A stretch of DNA of 64,000 nt from Dysidea avara (lineage: Eukaryota > Porifera > Demospongiae > Dictyoceratida > Dysideidae): the NCBI RefSeq assembly GCF_963678975.1, contig NC_089276.1:5915098-5979097 (forward strand), in the 5' to 3' direction. The notes beneath the pieces were generated by a model that saw only the letters and a program-made list of their open reading frames with translations, was not told the origin of the DNA and did no database searches. A program made the position numbers and the translations under genes. Shown piece by piece: positions 20,663-32,805 of the stretch (position 1 is its first letter; the number at the start of each line of letters is the position of its first letter).

Positions 20663-21979
20663 GCATGAACTGCGAAGTAAGAATTTTTGCAGTACTACAG
20701 TTCAGGGTTCACAAGCCTTTTTATAGACATTTTCAGCTAACTTTCTGATGTATTTCCAGTAATTCATACATATACAAATCAATGAGAATGCTTTTGAAGG
20801 CTATTTTCCTGTACTATTGTAGTGAAATATTCGATTCTTTGAAGCACATGCAAGTATTTCAATTTAGCTACAACTACACATTTTACAATGATTACTATTC
20901 CCACTCTACAAATGACAGGAGAGGTCATAGAAAGCTTAGCTTAGCAGTAAAAGCACTTTCAGCCTATAAACCCAAGGGTTTGCCAGTGTCCATCCCACTG
21001 AGAGGTGTGTCAATATACTGAAGGACGGTGAATGCTGCTGTCTCCTATACCTATGTCTTCCTTCACTGACACTGCACCTGATATTGAGTCTTTAGAAAGG
21101 TTGCTGTGTAGAGTGAAGCGATGTACTGTGTCATCCCTTAAGGTATTATATATTGTGTATGTATATACTTTGTTTCCTACAGGGTAGATTGTGGATTGAT
21201 ACGATCCAAAAAAACCACTAGAGAATTTTCTATATTTATTTTTGAAGTTAAGTGATGGACCATTAAGGAACACTTTTGTGGATGTACATTATATGCAAAA
21301 CAGAAATTCTGAAACACAAACTGTATACTGCAGGAGTTGCTCCTGCAGAAACATTCCCTTTGTGTGAATATAGTTACTAGACTTCAATTTTTATTTGCAC
21401 CAGTATTTATATCAATGTATTGCTGTAATCACAAAGTAATATAGCATTGTGAACAATTAAATATGGATGTTTCGTATTTTCTTACATTATACATGCTATT
21501 GTACAAGTCTCTGGCTTATGTAAGCTTTTTAGTGCTGTTTTGGTTGATTTCAACCCAGAAGCTTGCAGTGAAAATCCGAGTCCATGAATTGATACGCATG
21601 GTTAGACTATTTCTTTGAGCAGTGTTTCATGTACGTTCTCTCTCACATTCTAATTTCTTACATAGATGTCTACAAACATAGCCAGCAGCATAACAAAGAG
21701 AATTGCCCTCACAATGTGGCATAACTGGCTTGGCAATTTTAAATCAAAACCTGTTTTCAGCAGCAAAACACCAGCCGTCTAGCAAACAGGCTCTGTGTCA
21801 CTTCCTTTTGCTTCTATTGCCTCTGTGGATTTAATAATAAAAGCATCATCCTCGAAAGTGTTTTCTGCCTTGGCACCTGTAATGAAAAGAACCAGAGACA
21901 GTATTTCATTCCGGAAGTCATCAATCACCACTGATATCACACAAAACACTTAATGATGGTTTACAAACGAGTATTAAGC
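20663..21979 (-). repeat. Inverted arm 1 (1.32 kb)
   Basis: Reverse complement of 28523-29840 at roughly 99% identity by eye. A few single-base differences are visible, e.g. one extra g near 29574 relative to 20940. It includes an identical 87-codon open frame (21273-21010) and a short exon-like block with a 3' splice site. It has no clear terminal inverted repeat. Ends are gcttaatactcg and cttcgcagttcatgc. Confidence 0.85.
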
Positions 21980-22072
21980 AGTAGCCATTAGAGACAGGAT
22001 GTTATCCGTAACACGGATAATGGGATTTTACTAGTATACTAATAATTCTAACCACCTTGTGTATAGAGACTA

Positions 22073-25000
22073 TAGCTTCTCTATAGAGTCTATCTTGACT
22101 AACCTGTCTTTACAGTCTATAGTGACTAACCTGTCTATAAAGTCTATAGTGACTAACCTGTCTATATAGTGACTAATCTGTCTATACAGTCTATAGTGAC
22201 TAACCTGTCTATACAGTCTACAGTGATTAACCTGTCTATGTAGTCTATAGTGACTAACCTGTCTATGTAGTCTATAGTGACTAACCTGTCTATGTAGTCT
22301 ATAGTGACTAACCTGTCTATATAGTCGCTAGTGACTAACCTGTCTATACACTTTATGGAGACTAACCTGTCTATAGTTTACAGTGACTAACCTGTCTATA
22401 TAGTCTATAGTGACTAACCTGTCTATACAGTCTACAGTGACTAACCTGTCTATGCAGTCTATAGTGACTAACCTGTCTATACAGTCTATAGTGACTAACC
22501 TGTCTATACGGTCTATAGTGACTAACCTGTCTATACCGTCTATATAGTGACTAATCTGTCTATACGGTCTATATAGTGACTAACCTGTCTATACAGTCTA
22601 TAGTGACTAACCTGTCTATACAGTCTATAGTGACTAACCTGTCAATACAGTCTATAGTGACTAACCTGTCTATACAGTCTACAGTGACTAACCTGTCTAT
22701 ACAGTCTATAGTGACTAACCTGTCTATACGGTCTATAGTGGACTAACCTGTCTATACCGTCTATATAGTGACTAATCTGTCTATACGGTCTATATAGTGA
22801 CTAACCTGTCTATACAGTCTATAGTGACTAACCTGTCTATACAGTCTATAGTGACTAACCTGTCATACAGTCTATAGTGACTAACCTGTCTATACAGTCT
22901 ATAGTGCCTAACCTGTCTATACCGTCTATATAGTGACTATCCTGTCTATACAGTCTATAGTGACTAACCTGTCTATACAGTCTATAGTGACTAACCTGTC
23001 TATACAGTCTATAGTCACTAACCTGTCCTATATAGTGACTAACCTGTCTATACAGTCTATAGTGACTAACCTGTCTATACCGTCTATATAGTGACTAACC
23101 TGTCTATACAGTCTATAGTGACCAATCTGTCTATACAGTCTATAGTGACTAACCTGTCTATACAGTCTATAGTGACTAACCTGTCTATACAGTATATAGT
23201 GACTAACCTGTCTATACCGTCTATATAGTGACTAACCTGTCTATACAGTCTATAGTGACCAATCTGTCTATACAGTCTATAGTGACCAATCTGTCTATAC
23301 AGTCTATAGTGACTAACCTGTCTATACAGTCTATAGTGACTAACCCTGTCTATACCAGTCTATAGTGACTAACTTGTCTATACCGTCTATATAGTGACTA
23401 ACCTGTCTATACAGTCTATAGTGACCAATCTGTCTATACAGTCTATAGTGACCCAATCTGTCTATACAGTCTATAGTGACTAACCTGACTATACAGTATA
23501 TAGTGACTAACCTGTCTATACAGTCTATAGTGACTAACCTGTCTATACGGTCTATAGTGACTAACCTGTCTATACAGTCTATAGTCACATAACCTGTCTA
23601 TATAGTGACTAACCTGTCTATACAGTCTATAGTGACTAACCTGTCTATACAGTCTATAGTGACTAACCTGTCTATGTAGTCTATAGTGACCAATCTGTCT
23701 ATACAGTCTATAGTGACTAACCTGTCTATACAGTCTATAGTGACTAAGCTGACTATACAGTATATAGTGACTACCTGTCCTATATAGTGACTAACCTGTC
23801 TATACAGTCCTATAGTGACTAACCTGTCTATACAGTCTATAGTCACTAACCTGTCTATATAGTGACTAACCTGTCTATACAGTCTATAGTGACTAACCTG
23901 TCTATACAGTCTATAGTGACTAACCTGTCTATGTAGTCTATAGTGACTAACCTGTCAATACAGTCTATAGTGACTAACCTGTCTATACAGTCTATAAGTG
24001 CCTAACCTGTCTATACCGTCTATATAGTGACTAACCTGTCTATACAGTCTATAGTGACTAACCTGTCTATACAGTCTATAGTGACTAACCTGTCTATACA
24101 GTCTATAGTGGACTAACCTGTCTATGTAGTCCTATAGTGACTAACCTGTCCATACAGTCTATAGTGACTAACCCGTCTATACAGTCTATAGTGACTAACC
24201 TGTCTATACCGTCAATATAGTGACTAATCTGTCTATACGGTCCTATATAGTGACTAACCTGTCTATACCAGTCTATAGTGACTAACCTGTCTATACGGTC
24301 TATAGTGACTAACCTGTCTATACAGTCTATATAGTGACTAACCTGTCTATACAGTCTATAGTGACTAACCTGTCTATACGGTCTATAGTGACTAAACCTG
24401 TCTATACAGTCTATATAGTGACTAACCTGTCTATACAGTCTATATAGTGACTAACCTGTCTATACAGTCTATAGTGACTAACCTGTCTATACAGTCTATA
24501 GTGACTAACCTGTCTATGTAGTCTATAGTGACTAACCTGTCTATACAGTCTATAGTGACTAACCTGTCTATAACAGTCTATAGTGACTAACCTGTCTATA
24601 CAGTCTATAGTGGACTAACCTGTCTATACGGTCTATAGTGACTAACCTGTCTATACGGTCTATAGTGACTAACCTGTCTATACGGTCTATAGTGACTAAC
24701 CTGTCTATACGGTCTATAGTGACTAACCTGTCTATACGGTCTATAGTGGACTAACCTGTCTATACCGTCTATAGTGACTAACCTGTCTATACGGTCTATA
24801 GTGACTAACCTGTCTATACAGTCTATAGTGACTAACCTGTCTATACCGTCTATATAGTGACTAACCTGTCTATACCGTCTATATAGTGACTAACCTGTCT
24901 ATACAGTCTATAGTGACTAACCTGTCTATAAAGTCTATAGTGACTAACCTGTCTATACAGTCTATAGTGACTAACCTGTCTATATAGTGACTAACCTGTC

Positions 25001-25577
25001 TATACAGTCCTATAGTGAACTAACCTGTCTATATAGTGACTAACCTGTCTATACAGTCTGTAGTGACTAACAGACAGGTTAGTCACTATATAGACAGGTT
25101 AGTGACTATAGACTGTATAGACAGGTTAATCACAATAGACTGTATAGACAGATTAGTCATCGTAGACTATATAGGCAGGTTAGTCACCGTAGACTATATA
25201 GACAGGTTATTCACCATAGACTACATAGGACAGGTTAGTCACTTTAGACTATATAGACAGGATAGTTACTGTAGACTATATAGACAGGTTAGTCACTGTA
25301 GACTATATAGACAGGTTAGTCACTGTAGACTATATAGACAGGTTAGTCACTTTAGACTATATAGACAGGATAGTTACTGTAGACTATATAGACAGGTTAG
25401 TCACTGTAGACTATATAGACAGGTTAGTCACTATAGACTATATAAACAGGTTAGTCACTATATAGACTGTATAGACAGGTTTAGTCACAATAGACTGTAT
25501 AGACAGGTTAGTCACTATAGACTGTATAGACAGGTTAGTCACTATATAGACTGTATAGACAGGTTAGTCAGGTTAGT
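22073..25577. repeat. 27-bp minisatellite, about 3.5 kb, with an orientation switch
   Basis: The unit is gactaacctgtctatacag plus tctatagt (27 bp). Variants of 20 bp (lacking acagtcta) and 29 bp ('cgtctatatagt') are interspersed. From about 22073 to 25068 the unit runs in one orientation. At about 25069 it turns head-to-head (gactaacagacaggttagtc) and runs reversed to the gap. Open frames (e.g. 23340-23588) are only translations of the repeat. There are no spacers, so it is not CRISPR-like. Confidence 0.95.
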
Positions 25578-25777
25578 NNNNNNNNNNNNNNNNNNNNNNN
25601 NNNNNNNNNNNNNNNNNNNNNNNNNNNNNNNNNNNNNNNNNNNNNNNNNNNNNNNNNNNNNNNNNNNNNNNNNNNNNNNNNNNNNNNNNNNNNNNNNNNN
25701 NNNNNNNNNNNNNNNNNNNNNNNNNNNNNNNNNNNNNNNNNNNNNNNNNNNNNNNNNNNNNNNNNNNNNNNNNNNNN
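25578..25777. other. Assembly gap (200 N)
   Basis: An unbroken run of 200 N ends the satellite. The round size suggests a placeholder, so the true length of the array and the linkage of the two sides are unknown. Open frames running through it are meaningless. Confidence 0.98.
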
Positions 25778-26272
25778 CATCAACTTGTGTAGTTAATATG
25801 TATGGCAATACTTAATTCAGGTACACAATTTCCATTGAAACTGCTCTCAGATTCAATCTTGTATTGTTCAAATTTCAAAATTTTCCACTTTCAACATTAT
25901 TATTCTAACATGCATCTATTCAGTGTTGTGCAATTGTGAGAGGGGTGCATCATGTATTTGGTTGTCTGTATCTACCCAAACTTTTCCATTAGCAAAATGC
26001 TTCAGAGAGCCATACCTATAATCTAAAGGCAGTATATAAAATATCTACGGGCAGAAAATATTATGAATTTTATGTGGAAATGTCTCCAAATTGCAGTATT
26101 TTAGCATCTATTTTTCAAAATTTTCCTGGGGGGGGGGGGGGGGGCATGCCCCCAGACCCCCCTAGTTCCAGCATGCTTTGCATGCTGGGAAGTGTACTTC
26201 ACACACCTCTACCCAAGAGATTAGTACCTTGAGTTAGCCCCCCCCTTTTATAAATCCTAGATCCGCCCCTGC
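25778..26272. mobile_element. Right end of a hAT-like element (…ctagatccgcccctg)
   Basis: The segment carries a long G run (26128-26144), a 'catgcccccagacccccctag' tract and the terminus tagatccgcccctg at 26272. It is the same terminus as the MITE at 14492-14829. The left end is not present and may lie in the gap. Confidence 0.55.
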
Positions 26273-26273
26273 G

Positions 26274-26563
26274 TAATGGATAGTTATGATCGGAAATATG
26301 TGAGTATGCAATTACATCTATTCTCGGACACATCGTTTCTGTGCTGTCTGATTGAATCTTGGCTCAAGCTATTTCTGGTGAATTTTTTTTACTTTTTATT
26401 GACTTGAACTACTTTAAATAGTATGTAATGCCAGTGAAATACCTTTTTGCATCACCAGAAATAGCTTGAGCCAAGATTTAATCAGACAACACAGAAACAA
26501 TGTGTCCGAGAATAGATGTAATTGCATACTCACATATTTCCGATCATAACTATCCATTACGGT
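26274..26563. repeat. Inverted repeat with about 120-bp arms
   Basis: gtaatggatagttatgatcg... (26274-26390) is repeated inverted at about 26440-26563, around a T-rich loop. Part of the right arm recurs as a diverged direct copy at 26840-27000 (shared word 'tgtccgagaatagatg' and 'aaataaa(c/t)tatggctctgctg'). Confidence 0.75.
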
Positions 26564-27260
26564 GATGGAAAGAAATAAATTATGGCTCTGCTGATAGCCA
26601 ATGAACAGCTCTATCAGATGGTGGTGGTAGGAAGTGGCTAAATTATTTGGGGTAGGAAGCATTGGCTATTATCCGAGAAAAATGAGAATACTAATTTTCT
26701 CGTGGAAACTTTAATCCGCTCTAGTTAGCTAACCATAAAAGCTTTTTAGCTCAAACTTGGAGGTTCAGATAGGCTGTGTATAAAGTATGTCCACAATAAT
26801 TTTTGTACGATTTGATATAACCGTGTAGAAGAACCAGCTGATAACTCGTGTCCGAGAATAGAGGTGGTGACATGCTCGCACATTTCCGATCACAGCTTCC
26901 TGCAAATGAGATAGAAAGAAATAAACTATGGCTCTGCTGATAGCTAATGAATAGCCCTAAAAGATGGTGTTGGTGGTAAATCTTTAAATTATTTGATGTA
27001 GGATTGCTGACCGGTGTCCGACAATACTTGAATTTTGTCCGAGAATCTATGATTTTGAGCAACGACTTTGATGTGGTCTAGCACAACAATCAAACAAGAG
27101 TTTTGGCTCAAAATTGGAGGTATAGTTGGGCTATATGCAAGGCATCTCCACACCAATTTTCGTAGGATTCCGTCCAGTAGTTTACGAGAACGAGTGTCCG
27201 AGTATACATGGTGTCCGATAATAGATAATTTACTCTTCACTTTTTTTTTTCGCCTTTTTG
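26564..27260. repeat. Diverged tandem segments with 'tgtccgagaata' motif
   Basis: Two blocks (26500-26662 and 26840-27000) are about 75-80% alike. The motif tgtccga(g/c)aata recurs at about 27015, 27040, 27195 and 27210. Minus-strand open frames here mirror each other but have no recognisable domain. Confidence 0.5.
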
Positions 27261-27769
27261 GTTCACCGTTTTTTGTCTAAGTTCTGTAGGGTTATGAAAT
27301 AGGGTGAAAAGAGTGATACCCCAGAAACAAGCGCCCGGAAACACGTACAGCGGACGTTGACTCGATCACTGCATGGGCGGCGTTTTGAAGGAGAAGATGC
27401 CGAACGCTATACATGCACACACGTTCTTTTCGATTTTCGATATTCTTCGAGTTTTCGTGCTGGTGATAAGATAAGTGAAACAATTTGATGTTGTGCTACT
27501 TCTAAAAACCAGGCGCCATGCAGCTAGCTAACTCATCTGGAATTAACTATAGACAGTATATGAATTAGCCAACTATGTATCACTATTTTAAACTCGTATT
27601 TCGTAATTCACGAAAGTTTTGTAATTCGTTTAATTACGTTGCTATGCACTGCTAAGGAAGCGTTTTGTTAAACAAACCGATTTTACCAACATATTACGCA
27701 CAGAAGTATCTTCTAAACTGTTTTATAGTGTGACTAACGTATTTTTCCCCACAAATTCTCTCAACAAAG

Positions 27770-28075
27770 CCTCAAAGCTGCTCTTCATTTTCGTTCGCGT
27801 ACGTAAGGGATACGCCCCCTTTCAACTCGAAGGGATACGCTATTCCTGGTAGACTACGAGGCCTGCACCACTGTTTTTCAGTTGCTAAACGCCTGAAAAC
27901 CCTAAAGGGAAGGTTATTTATAAAGTCAGAGGAAAGTCGCCACACCAGTATTTCAGACTTTCGAAAAGAAACCACCTCAGAGCAAAGTTTACCTGTGCAA
28001 TTCGCTTTTAATTCTTACGTAAAAGCTGCTTTTACCATTATTTAATGATTTTGCTCACGTGGGTGCGTACGGACA
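27770..28075 (-). repeat. Dispersed repeat B, copy 1
   Basis: Its minus strand aligns with 57545-57810 (shared blocks: 'ccacgtgagcaaaa', 'ctctgaggtggtttctt', 'ggtctgaaatac' versus 'agtctgaaatac', 'ttccctttcggttt' versus 'ttccctttagggtt'). The 27775-27840 portion also resembles the reverse complement of 60600-60660. Confidence 0.65.
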
Positions 28076-28085
28076 AACATAGGTA

Positions 28086-28283
28086 GATACAGTCTATTTC
28101 CGGTTGGTTGACTAGAGAAACGAAGTGTTAAAAGTCACGTGCTTGAAAGTAGCCAATGAGATCAGCAGCCTTCAGTTTAAACTAGCGCCGTCCGCCTGGT
28201 GTGAAATTTCATTGGTTATTTCTATTCACGTGATATTTTTGCATTTGGCTTACGTGGACAACCAACCTGAAATAGACTGTATC
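28086..28283. mobile_element. MITE, 198 bp (gatacagtctattt TIR)
   Basis: The left end gatacagtctatttccggtt and the reverse complement of the right end gatacagtctatttcaggtt differ at one position and continue into ggttg. It has no coding capacity, and the flanks do not show an obvious target duplication. Confidence 0.75.
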
Positions 28284-28410
28284 ATAGATATATATACCTT
28301 ACCCGGGATTGGAAACAGGCAATTAACACCAATCAACAGATTCACTCAGCATTGCAAAGAGCTAACTTTGTATAACGTACCTCCGTTACATTACTCCGTG
28401 TTATTTAAGA

Positions 28411-28491
28411 TGGAACGAAAAGAACTCGCGCTAGAAATGAAGAAACCAACGCGTGGGAATGACAGTGACGGTCCGTTTTCGTTGTTAAAAT
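28411..28491 (+). CDS. Small open frame after a promoter-like segment, unknown
   Basis: A 26-codon frame (MERKELALEM..., rich in Lys/Glu) follows the promoter-like block at 28284-28360. A possible downstream exon in the inverted arm (from about 28626, after 'cattacag') would encode an acidic peptide ending at a TAG near 28721. Whether these join is unproven. Product unknown. Confidence 0.2.
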
Positions 28492-28522
28492 AAATGATAG
28501 GGATAAGTACTACAGTTAGGTA

Positions 28523-29840
28523 GCTTAATACTCGTTTGTAAACCATCATTAAGTGTTTTGTGTGATATCAGTGGTGATTGATGACTTCTGGAATGAAATA
28601 CTGTCTCTGGTTCTTTTCATTACAGGTGCCAAGGCAGAAAACACTTTCGAGGATGATGCTTTTATTATTAAATCCACAGAGGCAATAGAAGCAAAAGGAA
28701 GTGACACAGAGCCTGTTTGCTAGACGGCTGGTGTTTTGCTGCTGAAAACAGGTTTTGATTTTAAATTGCCAAGCCAGTTATGCCACATTGTGAGGGCAAT
28801 TCTCTTTGTTATGCTGCTGGCTATGTTTGTAGACATCTATGTAAGAAATTAGAATGTGAGAGAGAACGTACATGAAACACTGCTCAAAGAAATAGTCTAA
28901 CCATGCGTATCAATTCATGGACTCGGATTTTCACTGCAAGCTTCTGGGTTGAAATCAACCAAAACAGCACTAAAAAGCTTACATAAGCCAGAGACTTGTA
29001 CAATAGCATGTATAATGTAAGAAAATACGAAACATCCATATTTAATTGTTCACAATGCTATATTACTTTGTGATTACAGCAATACATTGATATAAATACT
29101 GGTGCAAATAAAAATTGAAGTCTAGTAACTATATTCACACAAAGGGAATGTTTCTGCAGGAGCAACTCCTGCAGTATACAGTTTGTGTTTCAGAATTTCT
29201 GTTTTGCATATAATGTACATCCACAAAAGTGTTCCTTAATGGTCCATCACTTAACTTCAAAAATAAATATAGAAAATTCTCTAGTGGTTTTTTTGGATCG
29301 TATCAATCCACAATCTACCCTGTAGGAAACAAAGTATATACATACACAATATATAATACCTTAAGGGATGACACAGTACATCGCTTCACTCTACACAGCA
29401 ACCTTTCTAAAGACTCAATATCAGGTGCAGTGTCAGTGAAGGAAGACATAGGTATAGGAGACAGCAGCATTCACCGTCCTTCAGTATATTGACACACCTC
29501 TCAGTGGGATGGACACTGGCAAACCCTTGGGTTTATAGGCTGAAAGTGCTTTTACTGCTAAGCCTAAGCTTTCTATGACCTCTCCTGTCATTTGTAGAGT
29601 GGGAATAGTAATCATTGTAAAATGTGTAGTTGTAGCTAAATTGAAATACTTGCATGTGCTTCAAAGAATCGAATATTTCACTACAATAGTACAGGAAAAT
29701 AGCTTTCAAAGGCATTCTCATTGATTTGTATATGTATGAATTACTGGAAATACATCAGGAAGTTAGCTGAAAACGTCTATAAAAAGGCTTGCGAACCCCG
29801 AACTGTAGTACTGCAAAAATTCTTACTTCGCAGTTCATGC
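28523..29840 (+). repeat. Inverted arm 2 (1.32 kb)
   Basis: Partner of 20663-21979. It is followed immediately (29841-29882) by a second copy of the about 42-bp sequence found at 28361-28402 (taactttgtataacgtacct...), which lies 120 bp upstream of the arm. This arrangement looks like insertion or rearrangement with partial duplication of the host segment. Confidence 0.85.
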
Positions 29841-29882
29841 TAACTTTGTATAACGTACCTCCGTTACATTGCTCCGTGTTAG

Positions 29883-30964
29883 TCTCAAAATGCAGCCAGA
29901 TACTGTAGCCACACACATGGAAAATTTCAAATAATTATATACCATGGTCAAAACATTACAAAATTTCAAAAATAGTGAAACTTTTTGGGGGGAAAGGTAC
30001 ATTTTTGCAAATCCAGTCACAAATATAAACTGTGTGGCTATGAACTTGCAAATTGGTACATATAAAAATGCTTTCATGCAGTCACTTTCTAAATTCCTGA
30101 TTCCTAGTTCTTAACACTGCTTGCTTGTATACGTATACCTGCTATACCCTGCTCTTTTCAAACCGTAGACTGTTAGCAAGAGGGGAACTCTTATACGTAT
30201 GTTTGGGGTATAATGTGATCAAGTGTCAAGTTGGTACCTTTTCCACAAGTGAAATTATGAGTTTCCAGGTATACATTCAATTGGAAAGGTTGTAAGATAC
30301 TGTAAGCTATACACTATCCTACATAATTACAAGTTTATAATTGAATGTGAGTACTTGGTCTGGCAGATTGAATCATGGATTTTAAATGCCTGACTTAAAG
30401 GGCACCTCCAAACTTGATTTTAACATGCTTAGCATTATAATGACATGAAGGGGGAGAGAGTTCAGCAAATAACATAATTACAATAGCTATTGTCTAAAAA
30501 ACCACTTCAGTAAGAAAGTGAAGTAACAAATTAATCAGCGCACTACTTTAAACAGTAATTCTACTTATGGACTATACAAAGAATGTGTTGTACTTGATAT
30601 TGTAAGAGGAGGATCTAAAGTTTGCATCATATTGATGTTAATTGTAGCAAAGATCAATGTAGAGATGCTCCATTACATGTACAGATGCAGTGACCTGCAT
30701 ACATAATTATGCAATTATGCATGCAAGCATGAGTGACATAGTCACCCAAGAATTACCGTACATATTGACATAAGTTACTCAGTTATTATATGACATGATA
30801 AAAACTATTCAATTATAAACAGCTACAAGCTATAGTGAAGTCCCATTATCAACTTCATCACAGACTAGTGCATGACATAATGAGTGATACAGCTGGAACT
30901 CTGTAAGTGATAAAGTTTTGGACTATAAGTGATACAGTCACTCATAGTTAGTAAGGAGCAACTG
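29883..30964. other. Anonymous sequence with one Harbinger-like end
   Basis: No gene is recognised. At about 30398 the words 'taaagggcacctccaaactt' resemble the terminus of the element at 37791-38582, but no second end is seen. Confidence 0.4.
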
Positions 30965-32805
30965 TACATCACTTAGTCTGGTAATATTAATGTCATTGTA
31001 TGGGTAACTGTGACACTTGGTCTATTTCTATGTCACAGTATGGATAACTGTGACACTTGACACTTGGTTTGTTTGTATGTCACAGTATGGGTAACTATGA
31101 CACTTGGTCTATTTCTATGTCACGGTATGGGTAACTGTGACACTTGGTCTGTTTCTATGTCACAGTATGGGTAACTATGACACTTGGTCTATTTCTATGT
31201 CACGGTATGGGTAACTGTGACACTTGGTCTGTTTCTATGTCACGGTGTGGGTAACTGTGACACTTGGTCTGTTTCTATGTCACAGTGTGGGTAACTGTGA
31301 CACTTGACACTTGGTCTGTTTCTATGTCACAGTATGGGTAACTATGACACTTGGTCTATTTCTATGTCACGGTATGGGTAACTGTGACACTTGGTCTGTT
31401 TCTATGTCACGGTGTGGGTAACTGTGACACTTGGTCTGTTTCTATGTCACGGTGTGGGTAACTGTGACACTTGACACTTGGTCTGTTTCTATGTCACAGT
31501 ATGGGTAACTATGACACTTGGTCTATTTCTATGTCACGGTATGGGTAACTGTGACACTTGGTCTGTTTCTATGTCACAGTATGGGTAACTGTGACACTTG
31601 ATCTGTTTCTATGTCACGGTGTGGGTAACTGTGACACTTGGTCTGTTTCTATGTCACAGTATGGGTAACTGTGACACTTGATCTGTTTCTATGTCACGGT
31701 GTGGGTAACTGTGACACTTGATCTGTTTCTATGTCACGGTGTGGGTAACTGTGACACTTGGTCTGTTTCTATGTCACGGTGTGGGTAACTGTGACACTTG
31801 ATCTGTTTCTATGTCATGGTGTGGGTAACTGTGACACTTGATCTGTTTCTATGTCACGGTGTGGGTAACTGTGACACTTGGTCTGTTTCTATGTCACGGT
31901 GTGGGTAACTGTGACACTTGATCTGTTTCTATGTCACGGTGTGGGTAACTGTGACACTTGATCTGTTTCTATGTCACGGTGTGGGTAACTGTGACACTTG
32001 GTCTGTTTCTATGTCACGGTGTGGGTAACTGTGACACTTGGTCTGTTTCTATGTCACGGTATGGGTAACTGTGACACTTGGTCTGTTTCTATATCATGGT
32101 ATGGGTAACTGTGACACTTGGTCTGTTTCTATATCATGGTATGGGTAACTGTGACACTTGGTCTGTTACTATGTCGCTTTATGACTAACTGTGACACTTA
32201 ATTGTATATTTCTATGTCATTGTACATGTATGGGTAACTGTGACAGTTGATCTGTTGCTATGTCACTATGCTACTGTGTAACTATGTCACTATGTTATTG
32301 TGTAACTTAGTGCTCTACTATCTCTCTATGTTACTGCGTAACTTGCATGGTCTGTAACTACTATGTCACTATGCAACTTAATTTGTTAGTATGTAACTTG
32401 CCCTGTTACTATGTCACTATGTTACTGTGTAACTGAGTCTGCTACTATGTCACTCTATGTTACTATGCAACTTAGTCTGTTACTGTCTCTCTATAGTAAC
32501 CTAGTCTGTTATGTCCCTATGTTACTATATAACTTAGCCTGTTACTGTCTCTATGTTACTATGTAACTTAGTCTGTTACTATGTCACTATGTTACTGTGT
32601 AACTTAGTCTGTTACTGTCTCTCTTTGTTACTGTGTAACTTACTCTGTTACTATGTCACTGTGTAACTTACCCTGTTACTATGTCATATGTACCTTAGTC
32701 TGTTACTATGTCACTGTGTAACTTACCCTGTAACTATGTCACTATGTTACTATGTCACTATTTTACTGTGTAACTTAGTCTGTTACTATGTCACTGTGTA
32801 TCAGA
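30965..32805. repeat. 40-bp minisatellite and its degenerate extension
   Basis: About 30 copies of a 40-bp unit (gtgacacttggtctgtttct + atgtcacggtgtgggtaact) occupy 30990-32170, with occasional 'gacacttgacacttgg' expansions. The array then decays into a shorter 'tactatgtcactatgttact' register to 32805. The unit has a built-in gtgac...gtcac symmetry. Confidence 0.93.

Noticed and set aside
23340..23846. Two 82-codon repeated frames (CIDRLVTI units)
   Set aside because: Translation of the 27-bp repeat in a stop-free register.
22073..25577. CRISPR-like array (27-bp repeat)
   Set aside because: Units are contiguous with no unique spacers, and the context is eukaryotic. It is a minisatellite.
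25036..25815. 259-codon open frame across the N gap
   Set aside because: Most of it is translated satellite and N. It is not a gene.
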